A DNA stretch of 10,632 bases from Pyrinomonadaceae bacterium (GCA_018060305.1 JAGOWF010000080.1:1-10632), one strand, 5' to 3'; numbered from the stretch's first letter, positions 1 to 7,238 are shown. Notes: generated by a model not told the origin, from the letters alone. Program-made: numbers and translations.

Positions 1-8
1 TCGTTATC

Positions 9-13
9 AGGAG
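9..13 (+). promoter_or_regulatory. Shine-Dalgarno site of the S9 peptidase
   Basis: AGGAG, 10 nt before the ATG at 24. It is one of the few clear ribosome binding sites in the window and fixes the peptidase start. Confidence 0.6.
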
Positions 14-23
14 CTTCTTCATC

Positions 24-2006
24 ATGAGATCGACTGTCGTTAGTTTTGTATTGTTGGCGGTGCTTGCCGTTGGTGTTTACGCTCAGGAAACCTGGACACC
101 TGAATTGCAGGTAAAGACAAAGGCCCTCGCAACGCCACGCGTCTCGCCTAACGGGAAATGGGTGGTTTACAGCGTGTCGAATGCTGTAATGACCGCTGAC
201 AAGAGCGAATTCGTATCGCAGATTTGGCTCGGCGATCTTAATACAAAGGAGAACGTCCAACTGACCTTTGCCGACAAGTCTTCGGTAAACCCCAAATGGT
301 CGCCAGACGGCAACTGGATCGCCTTTACCTCAACGCGCAAGGACAATAAGAGCAACCTCTACTTGCTCCGCGTCGGCGGTGGTGAGGCAGAGATGATCAC
401 AGATGTTAAGAGCGGAGTGGGTGATTTTGACTGGTCACCGGACGGAAAATGGTTTGTGTTCTCGATGACCGACCCCAAATCCGATGACGAGGACAAGAAC
501 GATAAGGGCCGCAACGACTATCGCTGGATAGACGAAAACATCAAGATGTCGCGGCTCTACGTCATGCCCGCCTGGAAAGATGCAAATGGCAAACGCGATC
601 CGCGAAAGCTGACCGCCGAAAACCGCCATGTCACGGGATTTAACTGGTCACCGGACGGCAAGTCGATCGTCTTTAACCACGTCAGCACGCCCTCAGCGAA
701 CGATTGGCCTTCGTCAGACATCGCGACGGTAGATGTCGCGAGCGGCCGCGTTACGCCTCTTGCTGCGGTCAAAGACTCGGCCGAATCGGCTCTCCATTAT
801 TCACCGGATGGTAAATGGATTTCGGGTATCGCTTCCGACTCAGGCCGTTGGGCCCAGTCTTATACGATCCGCGTCTATCCGGCGGGCGGCGGAGAGCCGC
901 GTGTTTTCTCCGGTTCGCACGACAGCCAGCCGAGTGTGATCGGCTGGACACCTGACAGTTCGAAGATAATATTTTTCGAGGCAAAAGGTACCGGCACCGC
1001 CCTCTACGAGGTGGATGTGGCAACCGCTAAGATATCCCAACTCGACTATCAGAATGCATCAATCAGCAACGTCACTTTAACGCGTGTTGGTTCGACGTTT
1101 GCTCTTGCAATGATCCAGCAAACAACCAGCGCTCCGCCGGAGGTTTACGCCGGGGTTTTTGGTAGCAACGGCGGACTGATCCGTGTCTCGAACGCTAACG
1201 CCGAGATCGCAAAAATGCCGGTCGGCAAGACCGAGATCGTCAGATGGAAAAGCAAAGATGGCCGCGAGATCGAAGGGCTGTTGACCTATCCGCAGAATTA
1301 CACTGCCGGTAGCAAAGTGCCGCTCATTCTAAATGTCCACGGCGGCCCCGCCGGTGTTTTCAATCAAAGTTACATAGGTGGGCGCGGCGTTTATCCGATA
1401 GCGACTTTTGCCTCAAAAGGTTATGCGATCCTCAGACCAAACCCGCGCGGTTCGAGCGGGTATGGCACCGAATTCCGCCGGGCGAATACTAAAGACTGGG
1501 GCGGGATGGATTACGAAGACCTAATGACGGGCGTCGATCATGTCATCGCCATGGGTGTCGCCGATGCAAACAAACTCGGCGTGATGGGTTGGAGCTACGG
1601 CGGATATATGACAACGACGATCGTAACGAAAACAAAACGCTTCAAAGTCGCGTCCGCTGGTGCGCCGGTGACGAACCTGATGAGTTTTAACGGGACAGCA
1701 GATATCCCCGCATTCATACCTGATTACTTCGGCGGACAGGCCTGGGAAATTCCTGAGGTTTATGCGAAACACTCGGCGATGTTCAACATCAAAGGCGTTA
1801 CGACGCCGACTATGATCCAACACGGCGAATCGGACGTCCGCGTTCCGATCTCACAGGGCTACGAGTTTTACAACGCCCTAAAACAACAAGGCGTCCCAAC
1901 CCGAATGATCGTCCTCCCAAGACAGCCGCACGGCCCAAACGAGCCAAAAATGCAGCTCGCCGCCATGCAGAGCAACCTGGATTGGTTTGAGAAGTATTTG
2001 AAGTAA
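24..2006 (+). CDS. Secreted S9 family (prolyl oligopeptidase-type) serine peptidase
   Basis: A 660-residue exported serine peptidase of the prolyl oligopeptidase / dipeptidyl- or acylaminoacyl-peptidase clan (MEROPS S9), expected to cleave short peptides in the periplasm or outside the cell. Residues 1-20 form a signal peptide (MRST, hydrophobic core, cleavage probably after VYA). Residues about 35-390 are a TolB-like beta-propeller with repeated SPDGK/SPNGK-type blocks (41-45, 93-97, 138-142 and at least two more). The C-terminal alpha/beta-hydrolase domain has HGGPAG at 439-444, the nucleophile Ser524 in GWSYGG, Asp604 in GESDVRVP and His636 in RQPHGP, so the triad is complete. The start is supported by AGGAG at 9-13 and by the signal peptide directly following. 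Exact specificity (DPP-like versus acylaminoacyl) cannot be read from the sequence. It ends 34 bp before the brnT-like gene. Confidence 0.93.
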   Translation: MRSTVVSFVLLAVLAVGVYAQETWTPELQVKTKALATPRVSPNGKWVVYSVSNAVMTADKSEFVSQIWLGDLNTKENVQLTFADKSSVNPKWSPDGNWIAFTSTRKDNKSNLYLLRVGGGEAEMITDVKSGVGDFDWSPDGKWFVFSMTDPKSDDEDKNDKGRNDYRWIDENIKMSRLYVMPAWKDANGKRDPRKLTAENRHVTGFNWSPDGKSIVFNHVSTPSANDWPSSDIATVDVASGRVTPLAAVKDSAESALHYSPDGKWISGIASDSGRWAQSYTIRVYPAGGGEPRVFSGSHDSQPSVIGWTPDSSKIIFFEAKGTGTALYEVDVATAKISQLDYQNASISNVTLTRVGSTFALAMIQQTTSAPPEVYAGVFGSNGGLIRVSNANAEIAKMPVGKTEIVRWKSKDGREIEGLLTYPQNYTAGSKVPLILNVHGGPAGVFNQSYIGGRGVYPIATFASKGYAILRPNPRGSSGYGTEFRRANTKDWGGMDYEDLMTGVDHVIAMGVADANKLGVMGWSYGGYMTTTIVTKTKRFKVASAGAPVTNLMSFNGTADIPAFIPDYFGGQAWEIPEVYAKHSAMFNIKGVTTPTMIQHGESDVRVPISQGYEFYNALKQQGVPTRMIVLPRQPHGPNEPKMQLAAMQSNLDWFEKYLK

Positions 2007-2040
2007 TACGAATGTATAGACAAATGCGTTACAGAAATGT

Positions 2041-2358
2041 ATGATCAAAAATGTCGAGGGTTTTGACTGGGACGCTGGAAATATTGACAAGTGTGAAAAG
2101 CACGGAGTTGCGATCGCCGATCTAGAAGAGATGTTCTCACGGCCGTTGCACATTCTTGCTGATGGGCAACACTCCGAACACGAAGATCGCCTCATCGCCG
2201 TTGGGAAAACGACCGACGGTAGAGGGGTTTTCGTCGGATTTACCTTTCGGCCCGGACAAACTGGATTTCCGGTTCGGCCCATTACGGCTCGCTTTATGCA
2301 TAAACGAGAGGTCGAGAAGCATGAAAAAGCACTTACCAAAACTAAAGCGCGACGATGA
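2041..2358 (+). CDS. brnT: BrnT-like type II toxin
   Basis: A 105-residue protein of the BrnT family, RelE-fold ribonuclease toxins that inhibit translation and are neutralised by a downstream DNA-binding antitoxin. Visible family features: N-terminal FDWD followed by N..K..KHGV (residues 8-22), the acidic stretch HSEHEDR (44-50), a glycine turn and beta strand (RGVFVGFTF, 61-69), and the C-terminal block VRPITARFMHKREVEKHE (78-95), which matches the usual I-R-x-I-S/T-A-R pattern of BrnT. A stop codon lies 24 bp upstream in frame, so ATG 2041 is the only reasonable start. No clear Shine-Dalgarno site precedes it. The order toxin-then-antitoxin is normal for brnTA. The antitoxin start lies inside this gene, so the two are probably translationally coupled. 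Activity is inferred, not shown. Confidence 0.85.
   Translation: MIKNVEGFDWDAGNIDKCEKHGVAIADLEEMFSRPLHILADGQHSEHEDRLIAVGKTTDGRGVFVGFTFRPGQTGFPVRPITARFMHKREVEKHEKALTKTKARR
2306..2311 (+). promoter_or_regulatory. Shine-Dalgarno site of the antitoxin, inside the toxin gene
   Basis: GAGAGG, 9 nt before ATG 2321 and within the last codons of the BrnT-like gene. It decides the antitoxin start and allows its independent translation initiation. Confidence 0.5.
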
Positions 2359-2569
2359 TGTCGAACGGCTGCTCGAAACTGATTTGAGCCGGTACTTGAC
2401 CGCGAAGAATCTTGCCGCCGTGTCGTTCGAGTTTGAGCGTAAGGAAAAGGTAGTTAATCTGAGAATGTCTGCGGGCCTTCTCGATAGAATTAAGCGTGTC
2501 GCTCTCCAAAAAAAAATACCCTATCAGAAGTTTATTCGGCAATCACTCGAGGTTGCCGTAAAAGAATGA
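2321..2569 (+). CDS. CopG/ribbon-helix-helix antitoxin partner of the BrnT-like toxin
   Basis: An 82-residue protein resembling the Pfam CopG_antitoxin group. It should bind the toxin and, through its ribbon-helix-helix part, repress the operon. The N-terminal half has ERLLETDLSRYL followed by VSFEFER, the toxin-contact region typical of the group. Residues 43-50 (KVVNLRMS) form the DNA-contacting ribbon, followed by helices at 51-65 and 67-81 (including IPYQKFIRQSL). The start at ATG 2321 is chosen because GAGAGG lies at 2306-2311, 9 nt upstream, and the length then fits the family. A longer reading from 2156 would run antisense-like residues out of the toxin gene. It overlaps the toxin by 38 bp, longer than the usual few bases. 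It is not a textbook BrnA by sequence, so no symbol is given. Confidence 0.82.
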   Translation: MKKHLPKLKRDDDVERLLETDLSRYLTAKNLAAVSFEFERKEKVVNLRMSAGLLDRIKRVALQKKIPYQKFIRQSLEVAVKE

Positions 2570-2755
2570 GTAGCTGCAAAGCGCGTGACGCCATGTCAGA
2601 CGTTGTTGCATTATCCTGGCGTACGAAATCTCCATACATTCATGTTCATATTCGAGCATGGAGCGTGGAAGCTTGATGATATCTATATTTTCAATGATGA
2701 GTTCATCAGTTCGACAAGCCTGCGGCAGCATTTTCTTACGAGTCGGCCTGAGTAA
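2570..2755 (+). pseudogene. Probable remnant of a decayed gene (3' end only)
   Basis: No intact gene fits here, but one frame (codons from 2642, stop TAA 2753-2755) reads MFIFEHGAWKLDDIYIF, then NDEFISSTSLRQHFL and a short tail. The pattern of an aromatic/hydrophobic strand, W-K-x-D-D-I, a turn, then S-L-R-x-h-L just before the stop is how many small secreted NTF2-like or DUF3828-like proteins end. That resemblance is my inference. A second frame (from 2572 to a stop at about 2660) reads SWRTKSPYIHV, and joining the two through a single frameshift near 2640 would give one continuous strand. There is no start codon with a binding site and no upstream body. The stop sits directly beside the proC stop (2756-2758, opposite strand). 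It could also be chance. Confidence 0.4.
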
Positions 2756-3598
2756 CTACGAGACTTTCTTACCCAAATCAACAGCGCGCTTATATGCGGC
2801 GTACACGGCTTTTGAGAGGACCGTGCGGAGCGTTCCTTTTTCCATCTGGTAGATGGCCTCGGCCGAGGTGCCGCCGGGCGATGTGACCATGTTGCGGAGT
2901 TCGGCGGGGTGTTTGTGCGATTCGATGGCAAATTTGACCGAGCCGAGCATCGTTTCCTGAACGAGTTCCTTGGCCATGTCGCGTGAGAAACCGAGGTGAA
3001 CGCCGGCGTCGGTGAGGGCTTCCATGACCATGAAGATGTAGGTCGGGCCGGTGGCTGAGAGCGACGTCGCCATGTCGATCATGTTTTCGGTCTCGACAAA
3101 AAGTGCCTTGCCGAGTGCCGATAGCAGTTCGCGCACATGGCCGCGTTCCGTCTCATCGACGGCGACTGTGCAGGTCCACGCGGTAATGCCCGCACCAATC
3201 TGCGACGGCGTATTCGGCATAGCGCGGACGACCTTTGCCGTTCCCAATTCCTCAGCAAGGTGATTAATGGTGGCCCCGGCGACGATCGAGATCACAAGCT
3301 GCTCAGGATGCAAAATGCCCTTCAGGTCGTTCAAGACTCGCTCCAAACGCTGCGGTTTTACGCAGATGACTATCGCGGAATTCTCCTTGCCCGCGACAAA
3401 CCTTGCCGCGTCGGCATTGTCGGCAAACGGCTTGATACCGTACTTCTCGCCGAGCTCCGTTTGACGGATGTCACGCGGATGGCTCGCGCTGATATTTGCC
3501 TTATCAACGAGTTCCTTTCGCAGCAGGCCCGCGATCATAGACTCGCCCATCACGCCGCAACCTATAAAACTAAGGTGCATTTCGCTCAACTCACTCAT
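2756..3598 (-). CDS. proC: Pyrroline-5-carboxylate reductase
   Basis: ProC reduces 1-pyrroline-5-carboxylate to L-proline with NAD(P)H, the last step of proline synthesis, in the cytosol. From ATG 3598 the protein has 280 residues, the usual size. The N-terminal Rossmann fold has FIGCGVMGESM (11-21, GxGxMG), ICVKPQ (78-83) and VVRAMPNTP (123-131). The C-terminal dimerisation domain carries the family signature MVTSPGGTSAEAI (237-249). The reading frame stays open to 3793, but that extension would run through tyrS and is not believable. ATG 3580 (MHLSF) is an alternative start giving 274 residues. ATG 3598 is preferred because a TACAAT -10 box ends 7 nt upstream, implying a leaderless message, though the 3580 start cannot be excluded. 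It is divergent from tyrS. Confidence 0.95.
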   Translation of the reverse strand: MSELSEMHLSFIGCGVMGESMIAGLLRKELVDKANISASHPRDIRQTELGEKYGIKPFADNADAARFVAGKENSAIVICVKPQRLERVLNDLKGILHPEQLVISIVAGATINHLAEELGTAKVVRAMPNTPSQIGAGITAWTCTVAVDETERGHVRELLSALGKALFVETENMIDMATSLSATGPTYIFMVMEALTDAGVHLGFSRDMAKELVQETMLGSVKFAIESHKHPAELRNMVTSPGGTSAEAIYQMEKGTLRTVLSKAVYAAYKRAVDLGKKVS

Positions 3599-3605
3599 GC
3601 GACTG

Positions 3606-3634
3606 ATTGTAGCGTATCCTCGATTCGCATAGAA
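3606..3634 (-). promoter_or_regulatory. Candidate proC promoter
   Basis: On the minus strand, TACAAT (3611-3606) is a good -10 box, 7 nt before ATG 3598. A weak -35 (TTCTAT, 3634-3629) lies 17 bp further up. Transcription would start at about the A of the start codon. This box lies on top of the tyrS -35 element. Confidence 0.4.
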
Positions 3635-3635
3635 T
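3607..3635 (+). promoter_or_regulatory. Candidate tyrS promoter
   Basis: TTGTAG (3607-3612), a 17-bp spacer, then TAGAAT (3630-3635). The -10 box ends 9 nt before the tyrS ATG and nothing between resembles a Shine-Dalgarno site, so the transcript would have almost no leader. Confidence 0.5.
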
Positions 3636-3644
3636 CTAGTTTTT

Positions 3645-4850
3645 ATGACCATCGACGAACAGCTCGAATTCCTGAAGAAGGGCACGGTCAATCTGATCCG
3701 TGAAGATGACCTGCGTAAGAAGCTGGAGCGTTCGGCAAGAACGGGCAAACCTCTGCGTGTCAAACTTGGGCTCGATCCGACGGCGCCGGACATTCACATA
3801 GGCCACACGGTCGTGATTCGTAAACTCAAGGCGTTTCAAGACCTCGGTCATACGGTGATCTTTCTCATCGGCGATTTTACGGGGATGATCGGCGACCCGT
3901 CGGGGAAGAATATTACTCGTCCGCCGCTGTCCCGGGAAGATATCAACGCCAACGCCGAGACCTACCGCAAGCAAATGTCGAAACTGCTCGACACGGAGAA
4001 GACCGAGCTTCGATTCAACGGCGAGTGGATGGACAAATTCACCGCCGCCGATTTTGTCCGCCTCTGTGCAAAGACTACCGTCAAACAGATCCTCGAACGC
4101 GACGATTTTGATAAGCGAATACGAGAAGAAAAGCCTATCTCACTTCACGAATTGCTCTATCCGCTCGTCCAGGGCTACGACAGTGTTGCACTCGACGCCG
4201 ATATCGAGCTCGGCGGCACCGACCAGAAATTCAATCTGCTCATGGGCCGGAATCTGCAGCGTGAATTTGGCCAGGAGCCGCAGGTCATCATGACCACGCC
4301 GCTGCTTGAGGGCCTCGACGGCGTGCAAAAGATGTCTAAATCGCTCGGCAATTACATCAGCATCGAAGAGCCGCCCGGCGAGATGTTTGGCAAGATCATG
4401 TCCATCTCTGATGAGATGATGTGGAAGTACTACGAACTGCTCACCGACCTCTCAAACACTGAGATCTCAAATCTTAGATCTGAGACATCAAGTGGCCGGA
4501 ATCCGCGCGACATCAAGGTAAACCTCGCCAAGCTCATAATTACCGATTTTCATTCCGCAGCAGATGCCGACGCTGCAGAGGACGAATTCAACCGCCGGTT
4601 TGTGCAAAAAGAGGTTCCCGACGAGATCGAGGAACGCGATGTTGCAACCGGAAGCCACAATCTCGCACAACTTCTGGCCGATTCCGGCCTCGCCGCCTCG
4701 AAGGGCGAGGCCCGCCGCCTGATCGAGCAGGGCGGAGTTCGCATCAATGGCAAAAAAGCTGCCGCCATGAATGCGGACATCACTGTGACCGCCGATAGCG
4801 TCATACTTCAGGTCGGCAAGCGCAAATTCCTCCGATTAAAGGGCATCTAG
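3645..4850 (+). CDS. tyrS: Tyrosine--tRNA ligase
   Basis: Cytosolic class I aminoacyl-tRNA synthetase that charges tRNA-Tyr. The 401-residue length fits the family. The ATP-binding HIGH motif is intact at 51-54 (PDIHIGHT) and KMSKS at 229-233, preceded by the conserved PLLEGLDGVQ. The tyrosine-site region ELGGTDQKFNLLMGR is present. The last about 64 residues (from HNLAQLL at 338) are an S4 RNA-binding domain (SKGEARRLIEQGGVRING) that grips the tRNA. The short spacing and wording around KMSKS suggest the second bacterial TyrRS subfamily (TyrZ-like) rather than the E. coli-like one; this is my judgement. The start at 3645 follows directly after a promoter-like sequence, with no Shine-Dalgarno site. 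No T-box leader is possible in the 46-bp gap before it. Confidence 0.97.
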   Translation: MTIDEQLEFLKKGTVNLIREDDLRKKLERSARTGKPLRVKLGLDPTAPDIHIGHTVVIRKLKAFQDLGHTVIFLIGDFTGMIGDPSGKNITRPPLSREDINANAETYRKQMSKLLDTEKTELRFNGEWMDKFTAADFVRLCAKTTVKQILERDDFDKRIREEKPISLHELLYPLVQGYDSVALDADIELGGTDQKFNLLMGRNLQREFGQEPQVIMTTPLLEGLDGVQKMSKSLGNYISIEEPPGEMFGKIMSISDEMMWKYYELLTDLSNTEISNLRSETSSGRNPRDIKVNLAKLIITDFHSAADADAAEDEFNRRFVQKEVPDEIEERDVATGSHNLAQLLADSGLAASKGEARRLIEQGGVRINGKKAAAMNADITVTADSVILQVGKRKFLRLKGI

Positions 4851-4855
4851 CTCGA

Positions 4856-4885
4856 TTGTATTAGCGCCCCCGGCCGCGCTACACT
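4856..4885 (+). promoter_or_regulatory. Candidate promoter of the metallophosphoesterase-pgsA pair
   Basis: TTGTAT (4856-4861), an 18-bp spacer, then TACACT (4880-4885), in the 50-bp gap after tyrS. The start codon at 4901 is 15 nt further on, giving an expected leader of about 8 nt and no Shine-Dalgarno site. Confidence 0.45.
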
Positions 4886-4900
4886 GCACAAACCTTTCGA

Positions 4901-5767
4901 ATGGCAGAGACAGCGACAAAACGCGTCAGATTGACGGAACGCATAAATGCCTTCGTCGCGTCAGAAGCGCCGATCCGGACACTCGCGGGCAATTGGTCAA
5001 AAAAGGCAAAACTCGCCATGGATGAGGCGAATAGCCTTTCGCTTGAGCACGTCGAGATATATCTCAAACGTCTGCCGAGGAAGCTCGACGGACTCAAGAT
5101 CATCCAGCTTTCCGACACGCATCACAGTCCGTTCACCGACCTCAAGCACATTGAGCGAGCCGTAAAGGTCGCCAATCGGTTGCGGCCAGACATATTTCTG
5201 CTCACCGGCGATTATGTCTCGCACGAGCGTCAATACATCGCTCCGGTCGCTGCCGTGCTCGGACAGCTCAAGGCTAAATGCGGAATTTACGCCTGCCTGG
5301 GCAATCACGACCACTGGACTGACGCCGAGATGGTGACGGACTTGTTTCGCGGCGAAGGCATCAACATGCTTGTCAACAAAGGCTTTCGCTTCGAGGCTCG
5401 CGGCTCATCATTCTGGCTCTGCGGCGTTGACGATCACATGGTCGGCAAGACGGACGTGCCAGCGGCGCTGAGGGGTTCGTTTCCCGACGAGATGAAGCTG
5501 CTCCTCGCCCACAACCCGATCATCTTTCGTGAAGCTGCCCGCCTCGGCATAGACCTGACGCTGAGCGGGCATACGCACGGCGGCCAGATCAAGGTTCGCA
5601 GCGATGCGAAACGCCTGCTTGCTCGCCGCCGGCTCAAGGCAGGCCTGCATACCCGGCGAAATTCCCAGATCTATATCACCAGAGGCATCGGCACAGTCGT
5701 AGTCCCGATGCGCTACCGGTGCCCGCCTGAGATCTCACTCTTGGAGCTTCGAACAGGCAATGAATGA
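4901..5767 (+). CDS. Calcineurin-like metallophosphoesterase (YkuE/YaeI-like)
   Basis: A 288-residue two-metal phosphoesterase. All five metal-binding blocks are visible: SDTH (Asp72, His74), GD (Asp104), GNHDH (Asn135, His136), the single His204 in LLAHNP, and SGHTHGG (His224, His226). Enzymes of this branch include YaeI and YkuE and the LpxG lipid A enzyme of Chlamydia, so the substrate could be a lipid-linked or nucleotide diphosphate, but it cannot be named from sequence. Unlike many relatives there is no signal peptide, Tat motif or membrane anchor. Instead residues 1-60 are polar and basic, perhaps amphipathic. The gene overlaps the next one (PgsA-like) by 8 bp, implying coupled translation and a possible shared lipid pathway. 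It has its own candidate promoter after tyrS. Confidence 0.9.
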   Translation: MAETATKRVRLTERINAFVASEAPIRTLAGNWSKKAKLAMDEANSLSLEHVEIYLKRLPRKLDGLKIIQLSDTHHSPFTDLKHIERAVKVANRLRPDIFLLTGDYVSHERQYIAPVAAVLGQLKAKCGIYACLGNHDHWTDAEMVTDLFRGEGINMLVNKGFRFEARGSSFWLCGVDDHMVGKTDVPAALRGSFPDEMKLLLAHNPIIFREAARLGIDLTLSGHTHGGQIKVRSDAKRLLARRRLKAGLHTRRNSQIYITRGIGTVVVPMRYRCPPEISLLELRTGNE

Positions 5768-6365
5768 TCTGCCGGCTCCCCAGCGTGTTTGGACTGTCGC
5801 AAATATTCTTACTTTTCTGCGCATCGGGCTGATACCGGTTTTCGCCACGATGCTGGTTTACCACCGCGAGGGCTGGGCTTTACTTTTTTTCACCATCGCG
5901 GGCGTATCGGACGGTATCGACGGCTTTCTTGCCCGACGTCTGAAACAGGAATCCGAACTCGGCACTGTCATCGACCCGATCGCCGATAAGCTGCTCTTGA
6001 CGACGGCTTTTATTATGCTGACGATCCCGGGAATGCTATCACCGGGACGGCATCTGCCGGTACCGTTCTGGGTTACAGCCTGTGTCATTGGTCGTGATAT
6101 CGCTATTGTCGCCGTTGCCGGTGCGATCAACATGATGACCGGTTTTCGCGGCTTCAAACCATCGTGGCTCGGCAAGGCCAGCACATTTGTTCAGGTGAGC
6201 GCGGTAATCCTGGTCCTGCTCGCCGCCGCCAATCCACAATGGAATGGCTCGTTCCTGCCAACCGTCTATATTGTCGTGGCCGCCTTTGCAGTTTTCTCCG
6301 GCGTTCACTACATCTTCCACGTCGCCAGACTGATGAAGGAAAAGCCCAGCAAAACTGACAACTAG
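5760..6365 (+). CDS. CDP-alcohol phosphatidyltransferase, probably PgsA-like
   Basis: An integral membrane enzyme that exchanges the CMP of a CDP-diacylglycerol for an alcohol. Most likely it is phosphatidylglycerophosphate synthase (CDP-DAG plus glycerol-3-phosphate), the entry to phosphatidylglycerol and cardiolipin. The full catalytic motif D-G-x2-D-G-x2-A-R-x8-G-x3-D-x3-D is present without change at 51-76 (Asp51, Asp54, Arg59, Gly68, Asp72, Asp76). The N-terminal NILTFLRIGLIPVF is characteristic of PgsA/cardiolipin synthase-type members. Hydrophobic segments lie at about 15-34, 38-50, 78-98, 102-122, 142-160 and 166-188. The 201-residue length is normal. A CDP-type cardiolipin synthase is the main alternative, because the SWLGKASTFVQ region is not decisive. 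It starts within the end of the metallophosphoesterase gene and converges on the SDR gene 29 bp away. Confidence 0.88.
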   Translation: MNDLPAPQRVWTVANILTFLRIGLIPVFATMLVYHREGWALLFFTIAGVSDGIDGFLARRLKQESELGTVIDPIADKLLLTTAFIMLTIPGMLSPGRHLPVPFWVTACVIGRDIAIVAVAGAINMMTGFRGFKPSWLGKASTFVQVSAVILVLLAAANPQWNGSFLPTVYIVVAAFAVFSGVHYIFHVARLMKEKPSKTDN

Positions 6366-6394
6366 TCCATTTTTGTTGAGATTCTACAGCGAAT

Positions 6395-7168
6395 TCAGAC
6401 CGTCATCCCGCCATCTACTGCGATGGTTTGGCCCGTGATGTAACTTGAGGCATCGGAGGCGAGAAAGACGGCGACGCCTTTTAACTCGCCTTCGCGACCG
6501 ATACGCGGGATAACATTACTCTCCTGAATGGAGCTTTCGTAGATGTCGATTGCGGGATCGGCAAGACGCGAGTGGAAGAAGCCCGGCGCGATCGCATTCA
6601 CGCGAATACCTCGGCGGCCCCAGCTTGCGGCGAACTCGCGGGTTAGGCCGATCAGCCCGGCTTTGCTCGCAACGTATCCCGCGTAAAACGGGCCGTTGGC
6701 GGACGACGTGAGGCCCGCGATAGAAGTGATGTTGATGATCGAGCCGCGTCCCTGGATGAGCATCTGCCGTCCCGCAGCCTGTGCCATCAGGAAGCCGCCG
6801 GTCAGGTTAACATCGATCACCTTCTGCCACTGATCGAGCGTCATATCCTCCGGCATCGCACCCCATGAGATACCCGCATTGTTGACGAGAATGTCCACGC
6901 TGCCGAAGCGCGTGACCGTCCCGATGACGGCCGCCCCAACCTCCTCAGGTTTTGAAACATCGCAGACCTTGCCCTCCACCTCAAAGCCGCGCGTCGCAAA
7001 CTCCCGGACCGTCTCTTCGAGCCATTCTGCCCGACGCGCGCATAGCATCAAGCTTGCGCCGGCCTCCGCGAGGCCTTCGGCGAGCTCCTTGCCCAGTCCG
7101 CGCGACCCGCCAGTGACGATCGCTGTCCGGCCCGTCAAGTCGAACAGTTCCGCTATGCTCATGCTCAT
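6395..7168 (-). CDS. SDR family NAD(P)-dependent oxidoreductase
   Basis: A classical short-chain dehydrogenase/reductase of 257 residues. Visible landmarks: TGGSRGLG (19-26) for cofactor binding, CDV at 69-71, NNAG (96-99), Ser149 in NITSIAG, and the catalytic Tyr165-Lys169 in YVASK, then RVNAIAPGFF (189-198) and the C-terminal ITGQTIAVDGG. The arginines after the glycine motif (ARR at 45-47) hint at NADP(H). General form is closest to gluconate 5-dehydrogenase or 3-oxoacyl-ACP reductase-like SDRs, but the substrate is not readable. ATG 7168 is used; an in-frame ATG at 7162 would drop two residues. No Shine-Dalgarno site precedes it, while GATAAT (7186-7181) lies 12 nt upstream. It is a single-gene unit divergent from the methyltransferase-like gene. 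Confidence 0.9.
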   Translation of the reverse strand: MSMSIAELFDLTGRTAIVTGGSRGLGKELAEGLAEAGASLMLCARRAEWLEETVREFATRGFEVEGKVCDVSKPEEVGAAVIGTVTRFGSVDILVNNAGISWGAMPEDMTLDQWQKVIDVNLTGGFLMAQAAGRQMLIQGRGSIINITSIAGLTSSANGPFYAGYVASKAGLIGLTREFAASWGRRGIRVNAIAPGFFHSRLADPAIDIYESSIQESNVIPRIGREGELKGVAVFLASDASSYITGQTIAVDGGMTV

Positions 7169-7238
7169 ATATCGTTACGAATTATCTGTAACCCAAGTCA
7201 GATAAGGATAACACGGGGGCGACGGGCGCCATGCAAAA

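Noticed and set aside
2156..2320. Longer start for the antitoxin
   Set aside because: The extra 55 residues are toxin codons read out of frame. ATG 2321 has a Shine-Dalgarno site and gives the family length.
1878..2339. 153-residue open frame on the minus strand
   Set aside because: It covers the S9 peptidase end and the BrnT-like gene in antisense, both of which have strong family motifs on the plus strand.
2543..2731. 62-residue minus-strand open frame in the toxin-antitoxin/proC gap
   Set aside because: No motif and no ribosome binding site. The plus-strand frame ending at 2755 looks more protein-like.
3137..3703. 188-residue open frame on the plus strand
   Set aside because: It is antisense to proC and runs into tyrS in another frame. 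The composition is Arg/Asp-rich shadow with no recognisable motif.
3599..3793. N-terminal extension of proC to 345 residues
   Set aside because: It would run antisense through the start of tyrS, has no ProC-like sequence, and the Rossmann motif begins properly just after ATG 3598.
6366..6394. Terminator between the convergent pgsA-like and SDR genes
   Set aside because: Only a CAAC/GTTG 4-bp pairing around a T5 run is visible, too weak to call.
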